Program-made: the position numbers and the translations under genes
Notes under the pieces: generated by a model
Seen by the model: only the letters and a program-made list of their open reading frames with translations
What the model was told of the DNA's origin: nothing
Database searches by the model: none
Shown here: positions 41,753-50,440 of the stretch, in pieces
How positions within the stretch are numbered: position 1 is the first letter of the stretch
How the letters are laid out: each line of letters opens with the position of its first letter
Source: an uncultured Acidimicrobiales bacterium
GTDB lineage: Bacteria; Actinomycetota; Acidimicrobiia; Acidimicrobiales; CATQHL01
Length of the DNA stretch: 64,000 nucleotides
Reading direction: 5' to 3'
Assembly: GCA_958295925.1 (NCBI GenBank)
Contig: CATQHL010000001.1
Coordinates: 1,005,931-1,069,930 of the forward strand

Positions 41753-43930
41753 ATGGGTTTCCGGTTGCCCTGGTGGCCGGGTTCACGTTGGTGGGCGCTG
41801 GTTGCGGTTGCCTTGTTTGCGGCTGTTGCCTGCTCTGGGGCGCCCCCAGAGGCTGAGGCGCCCCCAGGGGCTGAGGCCGCTGAGGCTGTTGTTCCGCCTT
41901 CCGCCGCGCCTGGCCCTGTTTCGGGGTCTGGCCCTCCCCGCGGCGCCGCGCCTGCCGGTGATACGGGCGAGCCGGGGGCCGGTGATGCGGGCACGCCCGT
42001 CGGCGACGTCGAGGGTGCTGAGACCGCCGCGACCGCCGCCGCGGCTGCTGGGTCCGCGGCTGCTGCGGCTGCTGGGGCTGGGTCCGGGGGTGGTGGGGCT
42101 GCTGAGGCTGGGTCCGCGGCTGCTGGGGATGCTGGGTCCGGGGGTGGTGGTTTGTTCGTGTCGGTGAGCGCGGGTTGGGGTTATACGTGCGGCGTTTACG
42201 AGGGCGGGGGCGTGGAGTGTTGGAGGTGGGGGGCGGATGGTTCTGTTTTGTATGAGTGGACCACGAAGGAGGAGGGTTGGAGCCCTGATCCAGGGGCCGA
42301 GTCGGCGCCTGGGGGCGTGTTCTCCTCAGTGTCGGCCGGGCGGGAGAGCGCGTGCGGGGTGAGGCCGGGCGGCAGGGTGGAGTGCTGGGGGCGCAACCCC
42401 GCGGTCTCGGGGCCCCCTGGGGGCGTGTTCGAGTCGGTGAGCGTGGGGATCGAGCACGCGTGCGGGCTGCGGGCGGACGGCGCGGCGGAGTGCTGGGGCG
42501 CTTCGAGGCGGCGCCGCCCGGCGAGCCTGCCGCCCGGCGGCGTGTTCTCCTCAGTGGCGGCCGGGGGGAATCACGCCTGCGCCCTGGGCACGGATTTCAG
42601 GGCCGCGTGCTGGGGTTTCGGCTTCACCTGGCCTCCGCCGTCTCTCCCCGCCGCGGCGCCCGGCGTGCCCGGGGGCGCGTTCCGGTCGCTGCACACAGCG
42701 CATGGGGAGCACGTGTGCGGCATCCGCCCGGCCGGGGCGGTGGCGTGCTGGGCCACCTACAGCGAAGACCGGGGGGACGAGCCCAGCGTCCCGCATCTCG
42801 CCCCGCCAGAGGGCGTGTTCACCCACATCGCCGTCGGGGAGGGGCCCTACGCGTGCGGCTTGAGGGTGGGCGGCCGCGCCGAGTGCTGGAGCAACAACAA
42901 AGACGGGAAGGTAAGGCACAGGGTCATAACACCCCCGGACGAGGTATTCACATCCCTGGTGCTGACGATCAACGTGGCGTGCGGTTTCCTCCCCGAGGGC
43001 GGCCTGCTCTGCTGGGAACTCAGGAGCGATCACGAGGACCCCGTGAAGGTGCGGGACGAGGTGTTCACAGAAATCCGCCAGGGCGGCAGGCACGTCTGCG
43101 GCCTCGCCGGGGGGGAGGCCGTCTGCTGGAACTACACAGACCCCGAAGACCCCGCCGCCTCCCCACCGGGCGGGAAGTTCGCATCCCTCGCCGCGGGCGA
43201 GGGGTTCACCTGCGGCCTCCGCCCGGGCGGCAGGGTGGAATGCTGGGGCGGGGGCAGCTTCGGGCAGTCCTCCCCGCCCGCCGGGGTGTTCACAGCAATA
43301 ACAGCGGGATACACCTTCGCCTGCGGGCTGCGCCTAAACGGCGGACTGGAGTGCTGGGGCTTCAGCGGCCTGCAAAGCAAGATCCTCCCACCCCAGGAAC
43401 CGCTCACCTCAGTGAGCGCAGGCTGGGGCGGCCACGAACTCTACTGGGACCAGGGCGTCGAAATGGACTGGGGCTACTCCTGCGGGCTGCGCGCAAACGG
43501 GCGGGCAGTGTGCTGGGGAGACGACACCTACAAAACAGTCCCCTGGGGGCTGCTGACCACACCCCCGAGGGACGCGTTCAAAGACGTGCAAGCCGGGCGG
43601 CGCCACGCCTGCGGCCTGCGCCCAGCAGGCGGAATCGAATGCTGGAACATCGAACACAGGGCCCCCCGGGAACCCCACGCGGGCGGGGAGGACTACACGG
43701 CGCTGAGCGTAGGCGGCACACACACCTGCGGCCTGCGCGCCGGCGGAGCCATCAAGTGCTGGACCACCGACGGGAGCAGTTCACTCAACTTCCAAGGCCC
43801 CTACACCGCCGTAAGCGCAGGCTACGAACACCAATGCGGCGTACGCGCCGAAGGAAGCATCCACTGCTGGGAACAACAAGAACCCTACCCCGACACCTGG
43901 AAAGAACACACATACCACCCAAACCCCTAA
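41753..43930 (+). CDS. RCC1-like double-propeller lipoprotein (divergent third member)
   Basis: A 725-residue relative of the proteins at 35036 and 37464. The chosen ATG 41753 follows a GGGGGAG-type site and gives a compact signal peptide with lipobox FAAVAC; GTG 41702 lacks a ribosome site. A long Ala/Gly/Pro/Glu spacer (about 100 residues) precedes 14 CGxRxxGxxxCW blades. Blade order and inter-blade features match the other two, for example the Trp-rich first blade (VECWRW) and the ending ECW/HCW with DTWKEHTYHPNP, but many positions differ, so the duplication is older. The gene carries the same 3' element. It is likely surface-bound through the lipid. Confidence 0.9.
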   Translation: MGFRLPWWPGSRWWALVAVALFAAVACSGAPPEAEAPPGAEAAEAVVPPSAAPGPVSGSGPPRGAAPAGDTGEPGAGDAGTPVGDVEGAETAATAAAAAGSAAAAAAGAGSGGGGAAEAGSAAAGDAGSGGGGLFVSVSAGWGYTCGVYEGGGVECWRWGADGSVLYEWTTKEEGWSPDPGAESAPGGVFSSVSAGRESACGVRPGGRVECWGRNPAVSGPPGGVFESVSVGIEHACGLRADGAAECWGASRRRRPASLPPGGVFSSVAAGGNHACALGTDFRAACWGFGFTWPPPSLPAAAPGVPGGAFRSLHTAHGEHVCGIRPAGAVACWATYSEDRGDEPSVPHLAPPEGVFTHIAVGEGPYACGLRVGGRAECWSNNKDGKVRHRVITPPDEVFTSLVLTINVACGFLPEGGLLCWELRSDHEDPVKVRDEVFTEIRQGGRHVCGLAGGEAVCWNYTDPEDPAASPPGGKFASLAAGEGFTCGLRPGGRVECWGGGSFGQSSPPAGVFTAITAGYTFACGLRLNGGLECWGFSGLQSKILPPQEPLTSVSAGWGGHELYWDQGVEMDWGYSCGLRANGRAVCWGDDTYKTVPWGLLTTPPRDAFKDVQAGRRHACGLRPAGGIECWNIEHRAPREPHAGGEDYTALSVGGTHTCGLRAGGAIKCWTTDGSSSLNFQGPYTAVSAGYEHQCGVRAEGSIHCWEQQEPYPDTWKEHTYHPNP

Positions 43931-44048
43931 ACACAACATACCAAAACACATCCAAAGCAAGCAACACGCACACCTAAACCCCACGGGAAACCCCCCGGAG
44001 AAACGGGGCCTAGGCAGAACGGACAGCGGGCCGCACCCGACGGGGAAG
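43931..44048 (+). other. conserved 3' element after RCC1-like gene (third copy)
   Basis: Aligns along its whole length with the element at 37238-37355 despite greater divergence of the proteins. It keeps CAACACGCACACC, a stronger CCCCG-GAGAAA-CGGGG hairpin and GCGGGCCGCACCCGACGGGG. Confidence 0.75.
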
Positions 44049-44165
44049 TGGACTGCTCGGCGCCACGACACCACACCCCACAAACACACCCCACCCCGAG
44101 CACCCACCCACTACCCACAATCTAAAACATCAAACATCCCACCAACACATCTCAACCCCGACGAT
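44049..44165 (+). other. A/C-rich intergenic tail
   Basis: Up to the convergent amidohydrolase stop the plus strand is dominated by A and C (runs such as CACCCACCCACTACCCAC). I see no gene here. It is the far 3' end of the last island transcript. Confidence 0.6.
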
Positions 44166-45473
44166 TCAACCTTCGGCAAAATCCTTAAGCATGCGGGAAA
44201 TCGGGTCGTCGGGTTCTCTTGAGAAAATGTCGGCTGCCCGATCCGCCAAGGCGTCGGCGTCGACCGACCTCCCCGAGCGCCACACTGAGCGCACCTCTGA
44301 GAGACTGGAAATGTCGTCGCCGGGAAAGCCTTCCACCAGCAGCAGATCAGCTGTGAGGCCTGGGCGGATTCGCCCTGTTAACTCAGCGACACCCAGAACG
44401 TCGGCCGCGACAGACGTGGCCGACGCCAAAGCCTGGGAGGGCGACAGACCAGAGTCGGTCATGAGAGAGAGCTCGTCGTGAAGGGCGAAGCCAGGCACCA
44501 GACCCGGGAAGGGAGTGTCGGAGCCTGCGATGACGCGGCAACCTGCGTCGCCCAACGCGCCCAGCGCCTGCTTCATGGAAACCACGCTGGCTTGACGCTC
44601 CAGACGCTCGCCCACGCTGCCTGCCCGGTGCGGAAAGCGGCGCCAAATCGAGCGGACGAAGGGGTGAACCCACCCGACCCGCCGATCGTTGAAGAAAACG
44701 TTGTCGTTGATGCGACAAAGCCTGTCCCATACCACCAGGGTCGGACACTGCACCACACTAGCCTGCGGGCTGCTCACCGTCGCCCTGTGGCAACTGTCGC
44801 CAAGCCCTGTGCCGCCGCCCTCAAACGCTCGCCAGCCGTCGATGTGATGGACGCAGCCTGTCAGGTGCTCAATCTCCCCCACCCCCAGCGCGGTAGCGGC
44901 CTCGGAGTCGATCTCCCCCAGATGCGCCAGGAGATGCAGGCCATGCCGAGCCGCGCCGCGAACAGCCTCGGCTACCTGCTCTTCGCTGAGGTTGACGTAG
45001 AGCTTTATTGCGTCCACCCCGGCGGCGGCCAACTCGTCGATCGAAGCGGCGATCTGCCCGACGTCGTCGTGGCCGCGCCCAATGAGCGGCCAGTTCACCT
45101 TTGGGCCGTCCAGCACCGGTCCGCAGCAAAGAATTCGCGGCCCGGCGAGCGTGTCCTCGCATGTGCGGCGGCGGCGCTCCAGTATCCAGTCAAGGTCGTT
45201 GCCGGTGTCGCGCACGGTGGTGACACCCGCGGCCAGGAACCCGGGCAGCATCCAGTCGGCAAGATGAACGTGGCAGTCGATGAGCCCGGGCAGCAGCGTG
45301 CATCCTTCCGCCTTAGTCACGGGCTGATGGCCGGGAAGCTCCCGTAGGGGGCAGACTCGCTCGATGCGGTCGCCGGAGACGACGACCGCATGGGACTCCA
45401 ACTGCCGCTCGCCGTCCCAGAGCACCTCTGGAGCAAGCGCCCAGGAGCCGTGAGCGCCCGTGGCCGCCTGCAT
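44166..45473 (-). CDS. amidohydrolase family protein (imidazolonepropionase/prolidase-like)
   Basis: A 435-residue metal-dependent hydrolase. It has the beta-strand 1 metal motif LLPGLIDCHVHL, the likely bridging Lys in DAIKLYVNLS, HLLAHLGE and EHLTG His residues, and the catalytic Asp in AGSDTPFPG. The beta-sandwich domain is formed by both ends, with RPGLTADLLLVEG near the C terminus. ATG 45473 is preferred, with GTG 45476 just ahead. It is the last gene of a leftward set with an SDR dehydrogenase and a phosphotriesterase-like hydrolase, 13 bases downstream of the SDR stop. It would hydrolyse a cyclic amide or peptide-like bond in the cytosol. Confidence 0.9.
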   Translation of the reverse strand: MQAATGAHGSWALAPEVLWDGERQLESHAVVVSGDRIERVCPLRELPGHQPVTKAEGCTLLPGLIDCHVHLADWMLPGFLAAGVTTVRDTGNDLDWILERRRRTCEDTLAGPRILCCGPVLDGPKVNWPLIGRGHDDVGQIAASIDELAAAGVDAIKLYVNLSEEQVAEAVRGAARHGLHLLAHLGEIDSEAATALGVGEIEHLTGCVHHIDGWRAFEGGGTGLGDSCHRATVSSPQASVVQCPTLVVWDRLCRINDNVFFNDRRVGWVHPFVRSIWRRFPHRAGSVGERLERQASVVSMKQALGALGDAGCRVIAGSDTPFPGLVPGFALHDELSLMTDSGLSPSQALASATSVAADVLGVAELTGRIRPGLTADLLLVEGFPGDDISSLSEVRSVWRSGRSVDADALADRAADIFSREPDDPISRMLKDFAEG

Positions 45474-45486
45474 CACAGGGAGACTC

Positions 45487-46263
45487 TTAGTACATAACGG
45501 AGCCGCCGGAGACGTTCAGCGTGGCCCCGTTAATGAAACTGGCGTGCCGTGACGCGAGAAAGACAACCACAGCCGCCATCTCCTCAGGGCGTCCCAGACG
45601 TCCCAGCGGGCAAGCCGCGCTCGACTGACGGACGACCTCGGGCGGGATGTCCGTGTGCTGCATGGGGGTGTCGACCTGGCCGGGGGAGATGACATTCACC
45701 AGCACCCCTGACGGGCCGAAACGACGTGCGAATCCCCTGCTGAGCGTGACGATGCCCGCCTTGCTGGCTACGTAGGCGTCGCTCCCCCAGAGAGGCCCCA
45801 GCAGCCAGGCCATCGAGCTGAAGTTGATGATGCGCCCGCCCTGCCCAGCAGCGACCATGGCGTTGCCCGCCGCACGGTTCAGGAAGAAAGTCGACTTGAG
45901 GTTCACGTCGTGCTGGAGGTCCCAGTCGGCCTCGGTCACCTCATCAACGAGCTGGCGACGCAACACCGCCGCCACGTGAGCCAGCGCCCAGAGGTCACCG
46001 AACTCCTCCAACACGCGCTCAACAAGCCCGTCAATGGCGCCGGTGTCGGCCAAGTCAAACGGCACGGCCAAGTGGTCGCCGCCCAACTCCGCAGCCAGCC
46101 TCAACACCCCAGCCTCGTCGCGGTCGACCGCCGCCACGCGTGCCCCGGCAGCAGCCAGCGCCCTGGCCGTGGCGCCTCCCACCCCGCCGGCCGCTCCGGT
46201 CACGATGACGCCTCGCCCCTCCAGTCCGGCACCCAGGTTCCACTCAGTCGTCTCAGTGCTCAT
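45487..46263 (-). CDS. SDR family oxidoreductase
   Basis: A 258-residue short-chain dehydrogenase with the cofactor loop VTGAAGGVGGATA, an Asp after beta-strand 2 (VAAVDRDE, indicating NAD preference), the catalytic Ser in INFSSMA and YVASK for Tyr and Lys. Length is standard. ATG 46263 overlaps the upstream phosphotriesterase gene's stop by ATGA. It would oxidise an alcohol released from the compound handled by the neighbouring hydrolases. The substrate is not identifiable. Confidence 0.94.
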   Translation of the reverse strand: MSTETTEWNLGAGLEGRGVIVTGAAGGVGGATARALAAAGARVAAVDRDEAGVLRLAAELGGDHLAVPFDLADTGAIDGLVERVLEEFGDLWALAHVAAVLRRQLVDEVTEADWDLQHDVNLKSTFFLNRAAGNAMVAAGQGGRIINFSSMAWLLGPLWGSDAYVASKAGIVTLSRGFARRFGPSGVLVNVISPGQVDTPMQHTDIPPEVVRQSSAACPLGRLGRPEEMAAVVVFLASRHASFINGATLNVSGGSVMY

Positions 46264-47357
46264 TCAGCGCCCCCGCTCGGTTGGCTCGGCCGGGCCAAGC
46301 CGTCCAACCCGGCAATGCTCAGCACCCGCGCGGGGTTGCGCACGATGAGCGTCTCTACTTCTGCGTCACCCCAGCCGGCTTCTCGGAAAAGCGGCAGCAC
46401 GTGCCGCAGGATGTGGGCGTAGCCCCAGCCGCCGTAGGCCAGCAGGCGGGTCTTGACGCCACCCATGTCCTGGGAAACGAATAGCTGGTCGAGGTGTCCC
46501 CGCTCGGCAAGGCCGGCCATTGCCTGCACGATGTCGTAGTCGCTGGGTGGGTACTTTCCCAACCCGATGAGAGAGTGGTCGAAGCCCATCAGGTCGTAGG
46601 CGAGGTTGGCGCCCCTCTCCAGGAGTTCCAGTTGGTAGGGCAGGTCGGAGATGGCCGTGTTCATGTGCCCAAGGACGACCCGTTCCGGGCGCAAGCCCTC
46701 GGCCACAAGCACGTCCAGAACCTTGATGCCCTCGAAGCCCCAGGGGTGGAGATGGATGCTCACGGGCAGGTCGGTTTCGGAGTGAGCCCAGGCCGCCGCC
46801 CGGAGCATGCGTATCTCCTCTGGCTGAACAGGGTCAAAGGTGCCGATCTCGCCGATCACACCCGGGCGCACGCCGCTGTCCCCCACGCCATGGCGCCACT
46901 CGTCCACCATCTCGGTTGCGAGGTCTTCGGTGGAGCGAGAAGCCGTGCCTTCAGGGTGAGTGAAGGCGAGGTAGTAGCCGCCGCCCATTATCACGTTCAC
47001 GCCGCTGCGTCGGGAGATTTCACTCAGGATGTCCGGGCGGCGCGAGAGGTGGCTGGGCGTGACCTCCACGATGGTGCGCCCGCCCGCCTCATAAAACGGT
47101 GCAAGCTCCTCAATAACCTGCTCCACGTCGGTCTGGTGGTAGTTGTCGGGGAATCCGCCTGGGTTCCATCGGGCCTCGGCGGCGGTTTCGATGGTCAGCG
47201 GCTCTTCAGAGACCGCCGGGTAGCCGTGAACACAGAGGATGGGGCGACAGTCAATGTAGAGGTGCTCGTGGATGTGCGCAGGCCCGAGTTCGTCGGCAGG
47301 CAGCGGCCCGGCCACGGTCATCGCCCACTTTGAATCGGATTTCTTTTCTGACTCCAT
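46260..47357 (-). CDS. phosphotriesterase-family hydrolase
   Basis: A 365-residue TIM-barrel metal hydrolase. The metal motif GPAHIHEHLYIDC is near the N terminus; HLHPWGFE, LGHMNT and SQDMGG supply further ligands. At the bridging position, where OPH has a carboxylated Lys, the sequence reads GVIGEIGT, meaning Glu, as in Php/PTE-homologue proteins whose natural activity is often lactone or ester hydrolysis. AGGGTGAG precedes ATG 47357. It is co-transcribed with the SDR and amidohydrolase genes. True organophosphate activity should not be assumed. Confidence 0.92.
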   Translation of the reverse strand: MESEKKSDSKWAMTVAGPLPADELGPAHIHEHLYIDCRPILCVHGYPAVSEEPLTIETAAEARWNPGGFPDNYHQTDVEQVIEELAPFYEAGGRTIVEVTPSHLSRRPDILSEISRRSGVNVIMGGGYYLAFTHPEGTASRSTEDLATEMVDEWRHGVGDSGVRPGVIGEIGTFDPVQPEEIRMLRAAAWAHSETDLPVSIHLHPWGFEGIKVLDVLVAEGLRPERVVLGHMNTAISDLPYQLELLERGANLAYDLMGFDHSLIGLGKYPPSDYDIVQAMAGLAERGHLDQLFVSQDMGGVKTRLLAYGGWGYAHILRHVLPLFREAGWGDAEVETLIVRNPARVLSIAGLDGLARPSQPSGGAE

Positions 47358-47436
47358 CTCTCACCCTTTTTCGACAAGCCCTCCTGCTATTTTCGGCAAG
47401 CTCGACGTCTTTGCCTGCAGGGTCTCGTCTGTTGCG

Positions 47437-50172
47437 TCAGTCGCCGCCGTCCGGCATCATAAACGGCTCCGCTCTCCTGAAGCGGCGCAGCACGTTGGCG
47501 GTAAGGCGGGCGACGTTGTTGTCGTAGCCGTTGTAGGGAAGGCTGCCCGACCAGGCGATGGAGCCGACAGAGAACACCGCCCCGCCGCCGGGCGTCTCAA
47601 AGAAGACCATGTCCGCCCTGATGCGGTCAGGGTCGCCAGGATCGGTAACCGGCAGCAGGTCCCCGATTGATGTGACCATGAGCTCGTAGAGGTTGGAATG
47701 TCGCTCCGAGGAAGCCAGCACCAGGGCGTGGGCGGGCGTCCCCAGGCCGGCGTCGGCGCGCTCGATTTCATATCCCGCTGCCCCGCCCATGAGCATCCCG
47801 AAGTCGCCGATGACATCCTCGTCGATTCCATTGAAAACGAAGGCCGCCCGCTCGTCGTGGCTGTCGGGCGTCCGCCTGTAGTAGGAGCACTCGTCGAAGC
47901 CCTGCGTAATGAACCCCACGCCGCCGATGGTGTGCGGAGCGCGCCCCAGGCCGCTCCATGTGCCTGCAGCCTCTCCCCCGAAGGTGTGGTGGCCGCCGCT
48001 CACATCGGCTCGCCAGAGCCTCGGCAGGTCGGGGCGGCGCACCTCCACAATCCCCGGCATCCTGGTGTGGTAGGCGATGCGGTGCCAGTAGGTGTTGCCG
48101 CCCAGGTTCATCAACCGGCCCCCGGAGCGCACAAAAGCCTCGACGCCGTCCATTATGCGGGTGCTGATGTACTCGGGGTGAGAACTCGTAACGAGTACGC
48201 GGTAGGGAGCCAGCGCGTCTGCGCCCTCGCGGTCGAGGTCATCGTCGCACAACACGTCGAAGCGCACGCCCTCCCGCTCCAACCAGTCGACAATCAACAA
48301 GTCCTGGCAGAACTTGTAGATGCGGCCCTTCGGCCGGAAGTTGGTGATGGGACGATGCATGGAGGAAATCTCGACGGTGCTGCCGTCGCTGTGGCTGTCG
48401 TAGGTGGACAGGCCAATCTCCGGGAAACGCAGCATGAGCAGGTCGGTCTCGTCCAATACGGTCAGCCGGCCGTGAATGAGTTCGTTCCAGGGGCTTGTCA
48501 CCCGCAGCGTCAGGTTCACATACGCCGCGTAGGTGGCGGTGGGGACAAGAAACACGACATCCGCTGTGGCGCCATCGACGGGCGGGCGCACCATGAACGG
48601 CACGTAGAACTCGGCATCGGCCGCTCGAAAACGCCCGGCGTAGCAGCCCGAGGGCCAGTCCTCGGGAACGGCCAGCGAGTGGGAGGTCTCCCAGCCTGCG
48701 TCTGCGAGATCGTCCTCGTGAAAGTGGATTGCGCCGTACTCCTGTGGCGCCATCTGCCAGTCGACCGTCCGGCCTGACCAGTTCGAACCGCCCACGCCGC
48801 GCGTGGGGAGATTTTGTGTACTGCCATGTCGGGCGTTGCCGGAGACGTCGGTGACGCACTCACCGTCGATTCCCAGCGAGAAGTCCCAGTCGGCCAGCAC
48901 CCCTTCCACGCCTGCAGCCGGACCTGCTTCGACCAGGGAGGCGATCTCCTCGCTCAACATGGGGCGCCCCACCAGTCGGGGGCGTTCGATGCGTCCGTTG
49001 AAGCACTCGACGGGGTGCTCCCCACCGTTCGGGGAAACGGCTCGCCGGGCGCCGATCCAGACGGGGCCTGAGCCGGGCGCCGCCTCCACGGCAGGTCTCC
49101 GCTCGACGCTGCGGGCCAGGGGAGCCTCAAGGCGATGCGACGGACGGGAGAAGGCGTGGAAACAGAGGGCGCCGTCGGTGGCGGCGGTGAGAGCCACCCA
49201 GGTCCAGCGCCCCTCAGGCACGAGGATGTCGCTGTGTACAACCTCTGCCCTGTCGTCGGTGCCCAGCATGCAGCCGAGCCGTCCGTCGCTTTCGATGAAC
49301 AAAGCGACGCCTCGGTGATCGCCTTCCGCGTAAGTGCCAATCAAGCACTGGCGCGAGGACGCCAGGCGAGTGGGGAACACTCCGGCGAGGAGGCTGAAGC
49401 CGTCCGGTGATTCAATCTCGCCCCAGCTCGGGACGCTCACGTAGGAACCCGGGTAGATGGGCTGCTGGCGCGCCCGATGTTCGCCGCACATCGGCGTGCC
49501 GAGCGGCACTTCGCGGAATTCAGGGGTGTGCGGCCCTCGCCCGACGTCCGGGCTGCGCAGGCGGACTATGTCGGCTTGATATGTTTCGGCGCCCACGCTG
49601 GACACTTTGAATTCGATGCTCTCCCCCGCCCTCAGACTCTGGCGGTTCGAGTAGGCGAGAACGGCCGGCCGCTCGCCGATCGGCGCAGCGGCGCCACTGC
49701 CTGCCTTCGGCTCTGACCTGTGGGAGGTGCCGAAGCCGGCCCCTTCGCTTCCGGCTGCCGAGCCGCCCGCTGCACCCCCGCTTCCCTGCGCGCCCTCGCC
49801 ACCCGGCTCGCTTGAATGTTCACCGTCCAAATCTTTCGGCAGTTCCGCGCCAAACAGTTCTGCCCACCGAAGTTTGAAGACAACCCATTCGGCGTTGATG
49901 AAGTGGTCGAAGGTTTGCTCAGGCAGCCGCTCCACACCCAGCGGAGAGCGCCCCGACCCTTCCGTGAACCGCGCCAGCATCCAGCGGGAGTTGGATTCAG
50001 TCATCAGCAGAAAGTGCTTGCCCACGATGGGGCGCGCACGCATGTAGTTGAGCAGAACGGCCAAGTCGGGGGAATGACGACCGAACGGGCAGCGACGAAA
50101 CTCCTCGGCCAGATCTACCCGGCTGCCGTCGATGCCGTCTGGCAGGCGGTGAGAGGAGGAGGTCTCATTCAT
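47437..50172 (-). CDS. N,N-dimethylformamidase-like hydrolase, small and large subunits fused
   Basis: A 911-residue protein. Residues about 20-110 resemble the small alpha subunit of dimethylformamidase (CPFGRHSP, LLNYMRARPIVGKHFLL). A Gly/Ser/Glu-rich linker (about 117-165) follows, then the large-subunit body from about 168, including a LamG-like sandwich (about 255-430) and the catalytic domain with SSHPEYIS, whose His665 and Glu667 fit the mononuclear iron ligands, and YATYAAYVNLT-like TATYAAYVN. Known enzymes have separate alpha and beta chains. AAGGAG precedes ATG 50172. It would cleave a small amide to amine and acid. The adjacent dipeptide-type ABC genes and hydrolases fit an amide-uptake pathway. 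Confidence 0.88.
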   Translation of the reverse strand: MNETSSSHRLPDGIDGSRVDLAEEFRRCPFGRHSPDLAVLLNYMRARPIVGKHFLLMTESNSRWMLARFTEGSGRSPLGVERLPEQTFDHFINAEWVVFKLRWAELFGAELPKDLDGEHSSEPGGEGAQGSGGAAGGSAAGSEGAGFGTSHRSEPKAGSGAAAPIGERPAVLAYSNRQSLRAGESIEFKVSSVGAETYQADIVRLRSPDVGRGPHTPEFREVPLGTPMCGEHRARQQPIYPGSYVSVPSWGEIESPDGFSLLAGVFPTRLASSRQCLIGTYAEGDHRGVALFIESDGRLGCMLGTDDRAEVVHSDILVPEGRWTWVALTAATDGALCFHAFSRPSHRLEAPLARSVERRPAVEAAPGSGPVWIGARRAVSPNGGEHPVECFNGRIERPRLVGRPMLSEEIASLVEAGPAAGVEGVLADWDFSLGIDGECVTDVSGNARHGSTQNLPTRGVGGSNWSGRTVDWQMAPQEYGAIHFHEDDLADAGWETSHSLAVPEDWPSGCYAGRFRAADAEFYVPFMVRPPVDGATADVVFLVPTATYAAYVNLTLRVTSPWNELIHGRLTVLDETDLLMLRFPEIGLSTYDSHSDGSTVEISSMHRPITNFRPKGRIYKFCQDLLIVDWLEREGVRFDVLCDDDLDREGADALAPYRVLVTSSHPEYISTRIMDGVEAFVRSGGRLMNLGGNTYWHRIAYHTRMPGIVEVRRPDLPRLWRADVSGGHHTFGGEAAGTWSGLGRAPHTIGGVGFITQGFDECSYYRRTPDSHDERAAFVFNGIDEDVIGDFGMLMGGAAGYEIERADAGLGTPAHALVLASSERHSNLYELMVTSIGDLLPVTDPGDPDRIRADMVFFETPGGGAVFSVGSIAWSGSLPYNGYDNNVARLTANVLRRFRRAEPFMMPDGGD

Positions 50173-50440
50173 CACATCCGCTCCTTGCACCCCCTGATCG
50201 CCGACCGCTAATCAGAAAACCAGTCAAATCCCCTGCGAGATTATGAACTTCAGGATGAACGAAACGAAACACCGGATTTTCCTTCTGCCTTGACTTACAA
50301 CTTGGCCCCGGCATTGAAAGGCTAATTCGAGGCTGTTTACCACATTTGGACATGACGGCCATCGCCGGTTCCCCCCCATCCCTGCTGGACAGCGCTTCCA
50401 ACCGCCGTTAGCTGCACCCGATTGCGGCACCCGATGGCGT
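50173..50440. other. intergenic region between ABC ATPase and dimethylformamidase-like gene
   Basis: A 268-base gap with lower GC than its surroundings. No convincing gene, hairpin or promoter pair could be identified. It should hold the promoter for the leftward hydrolase genes. Confidence 0.5.

Noticed and set aside
46260..47357. True organophosphate-degrading phosphotriesterase
   Set aside because: The bridging position appears to be Glu (GVIGEIGT) rather than the carboxylated Lys of OPH, which fits the Php-like homologues whose activity differs.
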